64,000 nucleotides of DNA from EW11 sp035765635 (GCA_035765635.1 DASTWZ010000050.1:115232-179231), one strand, 5' to 3'. Shown: positions 27,108 to 38,100, numbered from the stretch's first letter. The notes: generated by a model not told the origin, from the letters alone. Made by a program: numbers and translations.

Positions 27108-28427
27108 TTAGGAGGCCTTCTGCTCGGTTTCTTCGGTCGGCGTGGAGTTCGAGTTGACCGCCATGGCTTGCACGGCCGCCTGGGCCTTTTCCGCGAGCAG
27201 ATTCCATTCGACGCTCAATCGCTCCAACATCACGCCCCAGGGGTTGAGCCAGTTGAGCAGTCGTTCGCGGCGCGTGGCCTTCAAGGTGTCGGCGTAGAAA
27301 TCGAGGGCGAGTTTTGCGCAATGTTCACGCGAGAATTCCTGCGCGGTCTCATCGGCGGCCCGCACGAAAGCGGCGCAGCGCTCGGGACTCTCGAAGAGTT
27401 TCTGAAGGCTCTTCGCGAAGCGTTCGGGCGAGGCATCCTCCGGCAGGAGATAACCGTTGTGGTTGTGGCGAACGACCTCGCGCACACCGGAGGCGTCGAG
27501 CGCCACCACCGGCAGGTGCGCGGCCATGGCCTCCGCCAGCACCATGCCCTGGGTCTCGCTCTTCGACGCGAAGGCAAAAACGTCCATCGCGCGGTAGGCC
27601 GCTGTCAGGTTGGGGCCGGTTTGCTTTCCCGCCAGTATCAACTGTTCGGATACGCCGTGTTTCGCGAATATATCCTTCAGCTTCTCCTCGGCCGAGCCGT
27701 GACCCACCACGAAGAAGCGGGCTTCTGGCGTGTTCTTGAGAAAGCGCGCCACGCCGTTGGCGAGGAACTCGAGATTTTTTTCGGGCGCGAGCCGGCCGAC
27801 GTGGCCCACGACAAACACGTCGTCGCCCAGATTGAATTTGCGCCGCATCTTGGCGCGATCGCCGCTGGCAAAAGCCTCGACGTCGATTCCGGTGGGAACG
27901 ACGCGGATCGGAACTTCGACGCCGCGGCTCTTGATCAATTCGGCGATGCTGTCGCTCGGAGCGATCACGCCGTCGCAGAGGTTCGCGAAATGCGTCGAGA
28001 GATTGATCGCGAATTCGCGCAGCGCGGGCGAGTCAAAGGGCACGTAATGAGTGTAGTCCTCGTACTTCGTGTGGTGCGTGAAGATGACGGGCGAATTCTT
28101 GCTCGCCGCCACGCGCAGCGCCGTGTCGCCGAGGAGAAACGGATGGTGCGCGTGGATGATGTCCGCGGCGAAATCGTCGAGCCGCTGCGAGAGCACGGTG
28201 GCGACGGGCAGCCGCACGGAAAAGTCGCTGCCGTTGAACTTTTGGATCGCGGGAACTCGCTCCACGAACGCCTCGGCGCGCTTCGGCAGCGGTTTGCCTT
28301 CGAACGTCGGCGCGACGACGAGCACCTGATTGCCGAGCTTGACGTATTCTTCGGCGAACGTGCTGACGGAGCGGGCCACACCTCCCACATGCGGGAGGTA
28401 CGTGTTGGTCATCATGCAGATTTTCAT
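27108..28427 (-). CDS. Family 4 glycosyltransferase
   Basis: A 439-residue GT-B enzyme. The N-terminal acceptor domain starts MKICMMTNTYLPHVGGVARS, typical of GT4 proteins that use UDP-glucose or GDP-mannose to glycosylate lipids, for example diacylglycerol or phosphatidylinositol acceptors. The donor domain has VGRLAPEKNLEFL and the EX7E motif SETQGMVLAEAMA near residue 290, followed by GYLLPEDASPERFA. The tail after residue 385 is an extra helical extension. Its first four bases overlap the end of the upstream glycosidase-like gene (ATGA), and the phosphodiesterase fusion follows 30 bases later. The acceptor and donor are not determinable from sequence. Confidence 0.9.
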   Translation of the reverse strand: MKICMMTNTYLPHVGGVARSVSTFAEEYVKLGNQVLVVAPTFEGKPLPKRAEAFVERVPAIQKFNGSDFSVRLPVATVLSQRLDDFAADIIHAHHPFLLGDTALRVAASKNSPVIFTHHTKYEDYTHYVPFDSPALREFAINLSTHFANLCDGVIAPSDSIAELIKSRGVEVPIRVVPTGIDVEAFASGDRAKMRRKFNLGDDVFVVGHVGRLAPEKNLEFLANGVARFLKNTPEARFFVVGHGSAEEKLKDIFAKHGVSEQLILAGKQTGPNLTAAYRAMDVFAFASKSETQGMVLAEAMAAHLPVVALDASGVREVVRHNHNGYLLPEDASPERFAKSLQKLFESPERCAAFVRAADETAQEFSREHCAKLALDFYADTLKATRRERLLNWLNPWGVMLERLSVEWNLLAEKAQAAVQAMAVNSNSTPTEETEQKAS

Positions 28428-30688
28428 AGGCTGGAAAGGAGGGTGACTTCACTCGAGGGCATGGCGTTTTCGACGGTCACGGGACGAAAGCCGGGCACCT
28501 CGATGGAGAGAGTGGGATAAGTGGAGCGCCACGCGCCGGTGACGGTGACGACCAACTCGTTGGAGTGGCGGCGCACGAACACAGTGACCGGGCCCCAGGG
28601 CGTGAGCGTTGGTCCGAGGACGGCGGGCTCCGTTGGCGGTATCCAATTATTCGCTACACCGGAACCGATCACGAGCCGGTCACCTTCCTCGCGCACAAAG
28701 CAATTCCGGATCATCAGCGCCCATTCGCCTGCCGCCCAGATGTGTTGGCCGTCGCCCATGCAACCGCCGAACGTCCGCGGGTGAATCGCCTCCGGCCATT
28801 GGCCCGTCGGCGATGCGAGATCGGCGACGCGATCGATCAGCCGCCACGCGGCAGGCGCATCGCCCGCGCGCAACCGCACCTGAGCCATGTGGAGCGTCAG
28901 GTACGCATTGATCCCGGAGTGAATCATGTTCTGAAAAAAACCGCCGCCATGCATGCTGTGACCCTGCAGATAGTCGGCCGTCTTCAGGATGCGCGGATCA
29001 CCCGGGGCAAAAAGTTGTAGTGGATAATCCGCTACAAGCGAACCGATCGCGCCCGAATCCATGCGGCGTTTCGGGGAGGCTGGAATCGCTCCCGGAAAAC
29101 GGCGATGCGGCCCGCTGGGAAACGAGCGTTCGATCGTCGCCAAAAATTCGTCCGCTTCGGCGCGGCACGCGCTCGCCAATTCGGGATGCGTTGCCTGCAG
29201 CAGCTCGGCCGCCGAGCGCAGCCCGGCGACGGACCAGAAATCGTCCCAGTAATAAAAATCGTTCGGTCCGAGATGCTCGGCGCTGAAGCCCGCGGGAAGC
29301 AGTCCGGCTTCGGGACGGCCGGTGTTTTTCGGCAAACGTTTCTTCGTGATCCAACGCGCACCCTTGGCCACGGCGTCGATCCACGCGGGCGTGAGCGGCT
29401 CGCCGGTGAGGCGGGCGAAGCGGTGATAGGTCCAGATTGCTTCGCCGTTCGAATCCCACTCGCCCTCCTGCGAAAGAAAATAGCCGTTGTGACTCTGGCG
29501 CGGGGCGAACTCGTCGAGCGCGCGTCGCGTGCGATCGACGCCGCCGAGCGCGAGCAGCGCGTGCAGCACGAACGCGGCGTCGCGAAACCAAAAACGTTTG
29601 TAAGTGAACGGCCCCGGATAGACCTCGCCTGGCGAGTGCAGGATCAAGTTCGCCAGAGCGAGATCGTAGAGCTTTTGTATTCGAGCATCGGATACGGTGA
29701 GCTTGGCCAGTCCGCTCATCGCGCCCGCCCACGGCTGGACGCGCGGAATGCGCGGACGTTTTTTCAAGTCGAGCTCGTCGTAGATTGGCGCGCGAATTTC
29801 CAGCCGCCGGCCTGCCAGTTGCTCGCCGGTGAAGATCGCCGCGGCCGTCGCCATGCCGACGGGACAGGTGACGTGTTTTTGCTCGGCGGCATCGTCGACC
29901 AGGCGATGCGAAACATCTCCGTCCGCATAGGCGGAGAGCAAGTGATGTTGCGGCACCTGATCGAAACTCACGACATTGCGGGCGTTGATCGTCCAGCCGC
30001 AGCGATCCTGTATGACATCGATTTTATCGATCGTGCTGATGCCCTCGGGATTGTACGGGCGCAGCGCGATGGCGACGCGGTTTTCGATTGGCCCGTCTAA
30101 CTTGAGGAGAATCCGGCAATGCGGTTCCTCGCCATGCATCTCGAGCGAAACGTCGGTTTCGATGGTGCCCTCGGCGGAGCTCGCGATGGAGTTGACCCGA
30201 AGGTTTTCCTCGAGCGAGAGCGACTGTTGGAAAACGCCTAGCTTCGACGGAAACATCACGGGTCCGCGCGGCGGCAGCAGCCAGAAATCGAGCGACCAGC
30301 TGTCGAACGATGGCGTGACCATGCCGCGTGGATCGACTAGCGGATAGAACGGCACGTCGGGAATGCCGACCGCCGTCCAATTGCGGTGCGTGAGATTGAT
30401 GTGGCTGAAGGAAAACGCACGCGGGATGAACGATTCGTCACCCGGGTTGAACTGGCGCTCGACCCAGAACGGCCAGACCCAATCGAGATTGTTTTGAATC
30501 GCCTTGGTATTCAGTAGCCCGCGGGCGTGAAAAAGCATCCCGGCGCGGAGCAGCTCGATCGGCTCCGCCACCTCGGAAGGTTGCGCAAACCCGCGCAGTT
30601 TCGCCATCAACGCGACGGGATCCAGGAATCCGTAGGCGCGCGCGGCACGAGTGATCAAATAGCGAACGGGCCAGGAACGAAGAAGCAT
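28424..30688 (-). CDS. Putative alpha/alpha-barrel glycoside hydrolase-like protein
   Basis: A 754-residue protein with no signal peptide. The first 340 residues are beta-rich (GWTINARNVVSFDQVPQHHL), as in the N-terminal domain of glycogen-debranching or GH65/GH94-like enzymes. The second half is an alpha/alpha toroid with characteristic blocks: FTYKRFWFRDAAFVLHALLA, EGEWDSNGEAIWTYHRF, YYWDDFWSVAGL, SMHGGGFFQNMIHSG and ASPTGQWPEAIHPRT. Acidic residues in these blocks are candidate catalytic residues. I cannot place it in a numbered GH family. It overlaps the GT4 gene by four bases and heads the three-gene operon. The upstream 281-base gap is divergent from a TonB receptor. Confidence 0.75.
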   Translation of the reverse strand: MLLRSWPVRYLITRAARAYGFLDPVALMAKLRGFAQPSEVAEPIELLRAGMLFHARGLLNTKAIQNNLDWVWPFWVERQFNPGDESFIPRAFSFSHINLTHRNWTAVGIPDVPFYPLVDPRGMVTPSFDSWSLDFWLLPPRGPVMFPSKLGVFQQSLSLEENLRVNSIASSAEGTIETDVSLEMHGEEPHCRILLKLDGPIENRVAIALRPYNPEGISTIDKIDVIQDRCGWTINARNVVSFDQVPQHHLLSAYADGDVSHRLVDDAAEQKHVTCPVGMATAAAIFTGEQLAGRRLEIRAPIYDELDLKKRPRIPRVQPWAGAMSGLAKLTVSDARIQKLYDLALANLILHSPGEVYPGPFTYKRFWFRDAAFVLHALLALGGVDRTRRALDEFAPRQSHNGYFLSQEGEWDSNGEAIWTYHRFARLTGEPLTPAWIDAVAKGARWITKKRLPKNTGRPEAGLLPAGFSAEHLGPNDFYYWDDFWSVAGLRSAAELLQATHPELASACRAEADEFLATIERSFPSGPHRRFPGAIPASPKRRMDSGAIGSLVADYPLQLFAPGDPRILKTADYLQGHSMHGGGFFQNMIHSGINAYLTLHMAQVRLRAGDAPAAWRLIDRVADLASPTGQWPEAIHPRTFGGCMGDGQHIWAAGEWALMIRNCFVREEGDRLVIGSGVANNWIPPTEPAVLGPTLTPWGPVTVFVRRHSNELVVTVTGAWRSTYPTLSIEVPGFRPVTVENAMPSSEVTLLSSL

Positions 30689-30969
30689 GCGTGGCGAAAC
30701 TAACCGCGTTTGTCCGCGGTTGCATCCCGCGGTGCCGAAAGTTGGCGTTTACATCCGCCGTAAATGCGCATGGGGCGCTCACCGGACGGCGGGTTTCACC
30801 CGATTTTGGCGCTGCAGTCTCGTGTGGGTTACGCGCGCGTTAACTTTCGTGACTGGGGAGCTGCAACACGCCGGATCGCTTGACTCATGCCGGCCGGCAG
30901 GCTCGTTAGCCCGCCGGGAATTTTAGCTGACTTTGTCGGCCCGAAACGGCCCCAAATACTACAAACATC

Positions 30970-33900
30970 ATGCGCAACCTTCGCATCGCGGTTCTTCTTG
31001 TATTCACAACGGCACTACTGCTTCCGGCGCTCCTCATCAACGAAGCGGCGGCCCAGGGCATCACGACTTCGTCGCTGAATGGAAAGGTGACGCGCCGCGA
31101 CGGCAGTCCGATCACCGGAGCGACGGTCACCATTCTGCATCGCGAGTCGAACACGCGCACCACGACGTCCACGCGAGCGAACGGACAGTACAACGCGAGC
31201 GGCCTGCGACCCGGTGGTCCGTACAGCATCACCGTCGCGGCGCCGGGCTATCCCGACAAGACGGAGGACGACGTTTTCCTGTCGCTGGATCGCGATTCGA
31301 CGGTGGATTTTTCCGTCGGCGAAGAACCCGAGGAGGTCGTGAAGCTGGAGAAATTTGTCATCTCGGAATTGAGCGGCACGACCTTCGGCGTGGGCAAGAT
31401 GAGCACGGGCAGCAGCTTCACCACGCAGGAAGTCATCAACACGCCCACGGTGCGGCGCAACGTGCAGGACGTGGCGCAACTCGATTCACGCGTGGTCGTC
31501 ACCTCGCTCGATCAAGGCGGCAATCTCAGCGCGCAAGGTCAGCATTTTCGTTTCAATTCGTTCCTGATCGACGGCGTGCAGGCGAACGATCCCTACGGCC
31601 TGAACGGGAATGGTTTTTCCTCGCTGCGCAGTCCTGTGCCGATGGAAGCGATTCAGGCGATCAATGTTGATCTGAACCCCTTCGATGTTCGCCGCTCGGG
31701 ATTTCTCGGCGCGCTGGTAAATGCCGTGATCAAGTCCGGCACGAATCAATTTCACGGATCGATCACCTATGAGCGCACGAACCAGGATCTCCGCGCGGAA
31801 AGTCCGCTCAACGGCGTGAAGGACGTTTTCAACGAGCGCACTTTCAACTTCGCGTTCGGGGGGCCGATCATCAAGGACAAGCTGTTTTTCTTCGTCGACT
31901 ACGAGGATTTCAAACGCACCACCGCGCCTCCGGCGGCGATCTTCAAGCCCGACGCCACGGCGCTGGCTTCGATCGTGAAGCGCGCGAGCGATCTGGGTTA
32001 TGATGCGGGCGATCTCGCGGCGTCGAACAGCTCGAATCAGAAGACGCTGATCGCGAAAGTGGACTGGAACGTTTCCGATTCGCAGCGCCTTACCGTGACC
32101 TATCGGCGCAATCACGGCGAAGACGCGAATTTCGCGGACTTCAGTTCCAGCGCGACTTCGACCTCGCTGAGCAATTACTGGTTCCAGCAGCCCCGTAACA
32201 CTGACAGCATCACGGGCCAGCTTTTCAGCACGTGGACGCCGAATCTTCGCACCGAGGCGACGATCTCGTATTCGAAGTACGACGGAACGCCGCAGAACCA
32301 CGGTGATCCTTTTCCGAAAGTGACAGTGAGCGGCGTGCCCGGAATCCGCGTCGATACCGGTGCGTCGGTGAATGGCTCCGTTAATTTCGGAACGGAAAAT
32401 TCGCGCCAGTACAATTTCATTAACACCAAGGATCTCACCGGCGGTTTGAGTGCGGAATACTCCTGGCGCGATCACACGTTCAATCTCGGCGGCGATTTCG
32501 ACCAGACGAAGATCCAGAATGATTTCGTGCAGAATATTTATGGCGTGTACACGTTCTCGTCGCCGGACAACTGGATCGCGGGGACGCCGCCGAGTGCGTA
32601 TCAGTTGTCGGTTCCGGCGCCCGGCCGCGAGTTGAGCGAAGCCTTCGCCCACTGGAACTACACCGGCATTGGTCTCTATTTGCAGGACACCTACAAGCCG
32701 AACACTCAGCTCACATTGAGCGGCGGCTTGCGGCTGGATTATCCGTACATCACGGACCGTCCGCCGATCGCGCCGGGTTTCGAACAGGCGTTCGGTATCC
32801 GAAATGACAATACAGCGAGTGGAAACTATGTGATTTCGCCGCGCGTCGGCTTCATCTACGAATTGCCGACCAAGCGCCGCTCGCAATTTCGCGGAGGCGT
32901 CGGGTTGTTTCAGGGGAAGAGCCCCGCGGTGTATTTGTCGAACGCCTACGCCAACACCGGTGCGATTTCCAATCTCGTCGCATCGCCGAGCCAGTTGCCG
33001 AGCATCGTCTTCAGCCCCGACGTGAATGCGCAGCCCACACCGACCGCGAGCACGCCCACGCCGAATGTCAACGTGACCGACCCGGACTTCGTGCAGCCGG
33101 CGATCTGGAAATCGAATCTCGCCTTCGACCACGAACTGTCCTGGGGCGGCCTCGTTGTGACTGCGGAGTTCGATTATATTTCGGTGGAGAAGGGCATTCA
33201 GTATGAATTTCTCAACTACAAGCTGGCCTCGAGCGGCAGCCAGACGATGCCGGATGGGCGCGACCGTTATGACGGCGTGATCACGCCGACGGGCACATTC
33301 GTTTCGGGCGGAACCCTGACGAGCTTTCCGAGCGCGACCGTGGCGGGACGGCGGCGGGTGTCTTCGTTTGCCGACGTGATTCGGATTCAGAACACGGGCA
33401 AGGGCGACGCGAACAACGAGACGATCGAACTGCAGCGTCCGATGAAAAACCATTGGGCCTGGTCGGTTTCGTACACGCGGACCCATGCGACGGAGGTGAC
33501 GCCGATCACGTCGTCGACGGCGCTTTCGAACTACCAGAATCGCGCGAGCTTCAACCCCAACGAAGAAGTCGCGTCGCTTTCGAATACCAACATCCGCGAT
33601 CGCATTGTCGCGACGCTGACCCGTGAGTTTAATTTTTTCTCGAACGCCAAGACGACGGTTTCGCTGATTTATCAAGGTCGCACGGGCCATCCTTACTCGT
33701 GGGTGTTTCGCGGCGACGCGAACGGCGACGGCCTGACCTTCAATGACCTGCTTTACGTGCCGACCGGTCCGGAGGACCCGAAGGTGCGTTTCGCGAGCGA
33801 TGCGGAGCGGGATGATTTCTTCGCGTTCGTGAACGCGACGGATTTGAGGTTTTACAAAGGCTCACATCCCTCGCGGAACAGCGAAACCTCGCCTTGGACG

Positions 33901-34203
33901 CAGACGATCGATCTGCGCGTGGTTCAGGAGCTGCCGATCTATCGCAACGTGAAAACGGAGCTGTACGTGAGCCTTCTGAATCTCGGAAACCTCATCAAGA
34001 AGTCGTGGGGTCTGCAGGAGGAAGTGCCCTTCTCTTATAGGCGCGCCGTCGCTGGAGCGACCTACGACGCCGCCGCGAACGGCGGCCAGGGTCAGTGGGT
34101 TTACACCTTCAATCCGAACACGCTGGACGGTGTTCCCGTGACCGTGAACGACACCTCCGTCTCGCGCTGGCAAGTCCAAGCCGGCGTGCGGTTGAAGTTC
34201 TGA
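30970..34203 (+). CDS. TonB-dependent receptor with carboxypeptidase-regulatory-like N-terminal domain
   Basis: A 1,077-residue outer-membrane receptor. A signal peptide ends near LLINEAAAQG. Residues about 30-115 form a CarboxypepD_reg-like Ig domain (LNGKVTRRDGSPITGATVTI). A possible TonB box EEVVKLEKFVISE precedes the plug, which contains FNSFLIDGVQANDPYG and VNAVIKSGTNQFHGS. The rest is a beta-barrel, with NFAFGGPIIKDKLFFFVDYE typical of the Oar-like class. It ends in RWQVQAGVRLKF with a C-terminal phenylalanine. The substrate is unknown; the class often carries large oligosaccharides, peptides or siderophores. No Shine-Dalgarno sequence is visible. The gene starts 281 bases from the divergent glycosidase-like gene. 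Confidence 0.92.
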   Translation: MRNLRIAVLLVFTTALLLPALLINEAAAQGITTSSLNGKVTRRDGSPITGATVTILHRESNTRTTTSTRANGQYNASGLRPGGPYSITVAAPGYPDKTEDDVFLSLDRDSTVDFSVGEEPEEVVKLEKFVISELSGTTFGVGKMSTGSSFTTQEVINTPTVRRNVQDVAQLDSRVVVTSLDQGGNLSAQGQHFRFNSFLIDGVQANDPYGLNGNGFSSLRSPVPMEAIQAINVDLNPFDVRRSGFLGALVNAVIKSGTNQFHGSITYERTNQDLRAESPLNGVKDVFNERTFNFAFGGPIIKDKLFFFVDYEDFKRTTAPPAAIFKPDATALASIVKRASDLGYDAGDLAASNSSNQKTLIAKVDWNVSDSQRLTVTYRRNHGEDANFADFSSSATSTSLSNYWFQQPRNTDSITGQLFSTWTPNLRTEATISYSKYDGTPQNHGDPFPKVTVSGVPGIRVDTGASVNGSVNFGTENSRQYNFINTKDLTGGLSAEYSWRDHTFNLGGDFDQTKIQNDFVQNIYGVYTFSSPDNWIAGTPPSAYQLSVPAPGRELSEAFAHWNYTGIGLYLQDTYKPNTQLTLSGGLRLDYPYITDRPPIAPGFEQAFGIRNDNTASGNYVISPRVGFIYELPTKRRSQFRGGVGLFQGKSPAVYLSNAYANTGAISNLVASPSQLPSIVFSPDVNAQPTPTASTPTPNVNVTDPDFVQPAIWKSNLAFDHELSWGGLVVTAEFDYISVEKGIQYEFLNYKLASSGSQTMPDGRDRYDGVITPTGTFVSGGTLTSFPSATVAGRRRVSSFADVIRIQNTGKGDANNETIELQRPMKNHWAWSVSYTRTHATEVTPITSSTALSNYQNRASFNPNEEVASLSNTNIRDRIVATLTREFNFFSNAKTTVSLIYQGRTGHPYSWVFRGDANGDGLTFNDLLYVPTGPEDPKVRFASDAERDDFFAFVNATDLRFYKGSHPSRNSETSPWTQTIDLRVVQELPIYRNVKTELYVSLLNLGNLIKKSWGLQEEVPFSYRRAVAGATYDAAANGGQGQWVYTFNPNTLDGVPVTVNDTSVSRWQVQAGVRLKF

Positions 34204-34266
34204 GGCGGGTTTGGGGCGCGGGCCTCCGGAGCACAGAGGTATTCGGAGCGCGCACCAGCTTTAAGT

Positions 34267-34430
34267 GACCGCGTTTCCAAACGCGGTCGCGCGGTATTCG
34301 GAGCGCAGGCGTCTCGCCTGCCAACCTGTGGCGAGCTCGCGGATGCGAGCCGCACTTTTTCGGCGAGATGAAGTCCGCGGCTGCCGCCGCAATGAATAGG
34401 TTGGCAGGCAGGCGGGGCGCCTGCGCTCCG
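34267..34430. repeat. Type III palindromic repeat, copy 1
   Basis: It begins with a self-complementary CCGCGTTTCCAAACGCGG, followed by GGAGCGCAGGCGTCTCGCC. A matching right arm near 34403-34430 reads GGCAGGCGGGGCGCCTGCGC. The left portion (34267-34321) is nearly identical to 51065-51120. It lies just downstream of the TonB receptor. Confidence 0.85.
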
Positions 34431-34993
34431 GGTTAACCGGGCTGCGCCTTTCTTCCGGACAAAGGTTATCAATAGCCAAACAATTTTGGCGGGGTGCGAA
34501 GGTTTGGGAAATTCGTTCAATCTTTTGCCGCTGATTTTTTGGAGAAATCTTACCCGCGGCCGATCGAAGCATTTTAGCCGGCGATTTTGCGTTAAATCGA
34601 ACCTAGGCCATTTACAATTTTTTAATTCCCAAGCCCCTGCCCCTGTGCGAGTAAGCGAGCGGAAATAAATGGGCCAACTGGCTGCCGAGCGGCCGCAATT
34701 TTCGGTTGACCGATCGAGTGTTGAGTTTGAGTGTCCGAAGCCTCGCCCTGAGCTTCTTTGGAGAGGCGCACTGGGCCGCTTGTGATTTTGCCGCTTCGAG
34801 GTTTGGCCAAGGTTCTCAATACCCCTGCAAGTAAACTCATTCCAATTTCAGTGGATAATATTAATCTCGGCCGCGTTTCCCGACTGTCCCCGTCCTTCCT
34901 CGTCGTCCTGTGCATGACCGCTGCCTGACCGCAGTGCTCAGAACGTTTCGGCCTCTTTGGTGCGCCACCCCCACAATACCTGTGCTGCGTTTG
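34431..34993. other. Gene-free region between two TonB receptors
   Basis: I see no credible coding sequence. Short frames on both strands lack family motifs. The stretch includes an AT-richer segment near 34845-34870 with GATAATATT at 34854, a possible -10 element for a transcript that would end at the terminator at 34994-35032. No matching -35 sequence is clear. Confidence 0.4.
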
Positions 34994-35032
34994 CCGCTGG
35001 CATTTGTCGTCCGACAAATGAGCGGTTTTTTT
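34994..35032 (+). terminator. Intrinsic terminator upstream of second TonB receptor
   Basis: CATTTGTCG (35001-35009) and CGACAAATG (35012-35020) form a perfect 9-bp stem with a 2-base loop. CCGCT (34994-34998) pairs with AGCGG (35021-35025) below it after a short GG bulge, followed by seven T residues. It lies 76 bases before the receptor ATG and after a gene-free stretch. It therefore ends either a small RNA or an attenuated leader transcript. Confidence 0.7.
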
Positions 35033-35108
35033 GTGCGCCTTGCTCGCATGGGTTCCGGTCCCCTTTTCCCCCCAACGGAAACGTTAGAAACATAGCTAAA
35101 CTAAACCC

Positions 35109-38100
35109 ATGAGCTACAAACATGTATCGGCGGGATCTGTTCTCGCCGCGTTGTTGTCCGTCGCGCTGCCGCGTGTGATCGCGCAGACCGCCCCGGCAGC
35201 TGGTGCTACGGGTGATCAGCAGGATGAGACCATCGTGCTGTCACCCTTCGTCATCCAATCGAGCGAAGATCCGGACAGCTATCGCGCCACGGCGACGTTG
35301 GCCGGCACGCGTATCCGCACCGACCTGCGCGACGTTGGTTCGTCGATCTCGGTGGTTACGTCGAAGTTCCTGAACGACACCGCGTCTCGCAAAGCGGAAG
35401 ATCTCCTCGTTTACACGCCAAACACGGAAGTCGCCGCCCAGGGTGGTAACTTCCTGGGTCAGGGAGATGGCTCCGTGCTGACGGGCACGAACCGCGCCAG
35501 CCCGGTGCAGAACACTCGCGTTCGCGGCTTGGCCGAAGCGGATAACACCAGAGACTTCTATCTCTCGGATATCCCGTGGGATTCCTACAATGTTGGCCGT
35601 ATCGATCTGCAGCGCGGCCCGAATTCGATCCTGTTCGGTATCGGCAGTCCGGCCGGTATCGTAAACGCCAGCGTCAACACCGCGGCCTTCAAGGATTCGA
35701 ACAAGGTCGAAGCCCAACTCGGCAGCTACGGCTCGACCCGTTTCACGGGCGATTTCAACAAGGTCCTTCTCCGCAATCAGCTGGCCATCCGCGTTTCGTT
35801 GTTGGACGATCAGACCAAGTATCGCCAGGACCCGGCGTTCAAGAATGACCGACGTGCGTTCATCGCAGGAAAATGGGATCCCGCTTTCCTGAACACGGAC
35901 AACATGCACACGTCGATCCGCGCGAATTACGAGACGGGTAAGATCAACTCGAATCTTCCGCGCAGCACGCCGCCACTCGACGCGATCACGCCTTGGTTCG
36001 ATCTCGGCAAGCCGGGCTACAATGCGCAGACCGCGCAGAACGGCACCGAGCCTCCGGGCGGCAAGTTCAACGCTTGGCTCGGCGCTCCCGGCAGCCGCGT
36101 GTTCGACGGTGTCGTCACCGCTTTCAACGGCACGTCGCAGGACTTCTCTTATCCGGCCAAGATGCAGCCGTATCCGATCCTGGCGAATGTGCCGACGGAT
36201 GAGCAGAACATCTTCAACGCCGCAGTTGGCGACAACACCTTGAAGGGCATTAACACCTTCAATCTCTACGCCAACGCCGCTCACCAGATCGATGCGAGCC
36301 TTTATCCGTACGCCGTCATTGGCGCTTACAAGGCCAAGTCGCTGACCGATCGCTCGGTCTTCGATTTCTACAACAACCTCATCGACGGCCCGAACAAGAG
36401 CGAGTTCAACAAGTTCCATGCGCTGAATCTCGCCTGGTCCCAGACATTCCTCGGCGACCGCCTAGGTTATGAAGTCGGCTACGACCACGAGAAGGCTCGT
36501 TTCGGTTACACATCGCTCCTATCGAACGACGCCACCTCGATCACGGTCGACATCATGAAGACGCTGATCGACGGCACGCCGAATCCGAACTTCGGACGTC
36601 CTGTGATCATCGCTGGCGGCGGTTCCGCCCAGGGTTACTGGGAAGAACGCTCTCGCGACGTCATTCGCGGCACCGTGTTTGGTGAAGTGAACTTCGCCGA
36701 CTTTGCCGGCAAGGATTCCATCATCACGCGCATCTTCGGTCGCAACGTCTTCACTGGCCTTCTGCAACGCCAGGAAAACAAGGACGAAAACCGCACGTAC
36801 AATCGCTTCTACCTCGCTGATTCCTTCCTGCCCGAAGCGGGCCAGGGCTCGGTGGGCCAGGCGACGCGTGACGATATTTTCTATATCTACACCGGACCGC
36901 AGATTACCGCCAGCTCGGCGGCTAACCTGCACCTCACCGGTATTCCAGGAACGGTCACGCCGCAGACGTCGTCCACGATTCGTTACTACAACAACGTGAC
37001 GAACGCGTATGAGCAGATTCCGTTGACGCTCGTTAATAACGATTTGGCGAACGACGATTCGAAAACGTATCGCCTCGCTCGTAAGAACAACGACACCGTC
37101 AAATCCGCGGCGATCGTGTGGCAGGGCTACTGGCTCGATGACGTGCTCGTCCCGATGGTCGGTATTCGCAAGGACTCCCAGAAGTTCCGCGACGCCGGCA
37201 ATCCTCCGGCTGTTCCAAACAACGCGCAGGGCAAGGGTGGCTTGGTGAACCCGGAAGATCCTTCGTGGCAAATCCCGGACGACATCGAGGCGGTCAAACT
37301 GACCTCGAAGACGTACAGTCTGGTCACTCACTTGCCGAAGCAGATCCGCAACAAGCTGCCGGGCAATATCGACCTGAGCCTAATCTACAACAAGTCGGAG
37401 AATTTCCGGCCTGACTCGGGCCGCCGCGACATTCGTGGCAACGCCGTTGATAATCCGAAGGGCGAAACGAAGGAATATGGTGCCTCGATTGCCGTGCTGG
37501 ATGACAAAGTCACCTTCAAGTGGATCCACTACAAGACGACCATTCAGAACGCGACCCTCGACTCCGCCGGTATTGGAAATCAATACCTCATCGGCGCGGT
37601 TGAAGCTTGGGGCCAAGCTCAAGCAATCAAGTTCCGCGACTCGATCACCAGCGACAATACGCATGGCCTGACGGTTTACGGTAAGTCTTCCGATGGTCAC
37701 AATGTGACCTGGAATCCGCCGAGCAGCCCGACCGCGGACCCTGTCACTGGCTTGTTCAACGTCTCCCAAGCTGAACTCGATGCCACCTACGCTCGTGAAA
37801 AAGCTTCAGTGGACGCATGGTTTGCCACGCAGGTACCCGCCGACTTCCAACAAGCCTGGGCTCTCACGGATTATGCTACCGTTGGCGGTAACACCAACTT
37901 TGGTGCTTCCGGTTTGGTCGTGACAGGCACCACGATCTCGAAGGGTGACGAATTCGAGCTCTCGGTCTCCAACGTGGTTCGTGGTCTCGACGTCGTCTTC
38001 AATGCGTCGAAAACGCACGCGACTCGTACCGACATTGCTCAATCCTATGTCGACTGGATCACGACGCGCTGGGCGCAGTTCCAGGGTCCTGCGGGCGACA

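Noticed and set aside
25182..28520. 1,112-residue plus-strand open frame
   Set aside because: It is antisense to three genes with clear families (EEP fusion, GT4, start of the next). Its composition is Arg/His/Ala-rich with no motif. Long antisense frames are expected at this GC content.
31486..33690. 734-residue minus-strand open frame
   Set aside because: Complement of the first TonB receptor; Arg/Ile/Val-rich with no domain.
34622..35017. 131-residue minus-strand frame between the receptors
   Set aside because: No signal, motif or plausible start context, and it crosses the predicted promoter and terminator region.
35241..36419. 392-residue minus-strand open frame
   Set aside because: Complement of the second TonB receptor plug and early barrel; no motif or signal.
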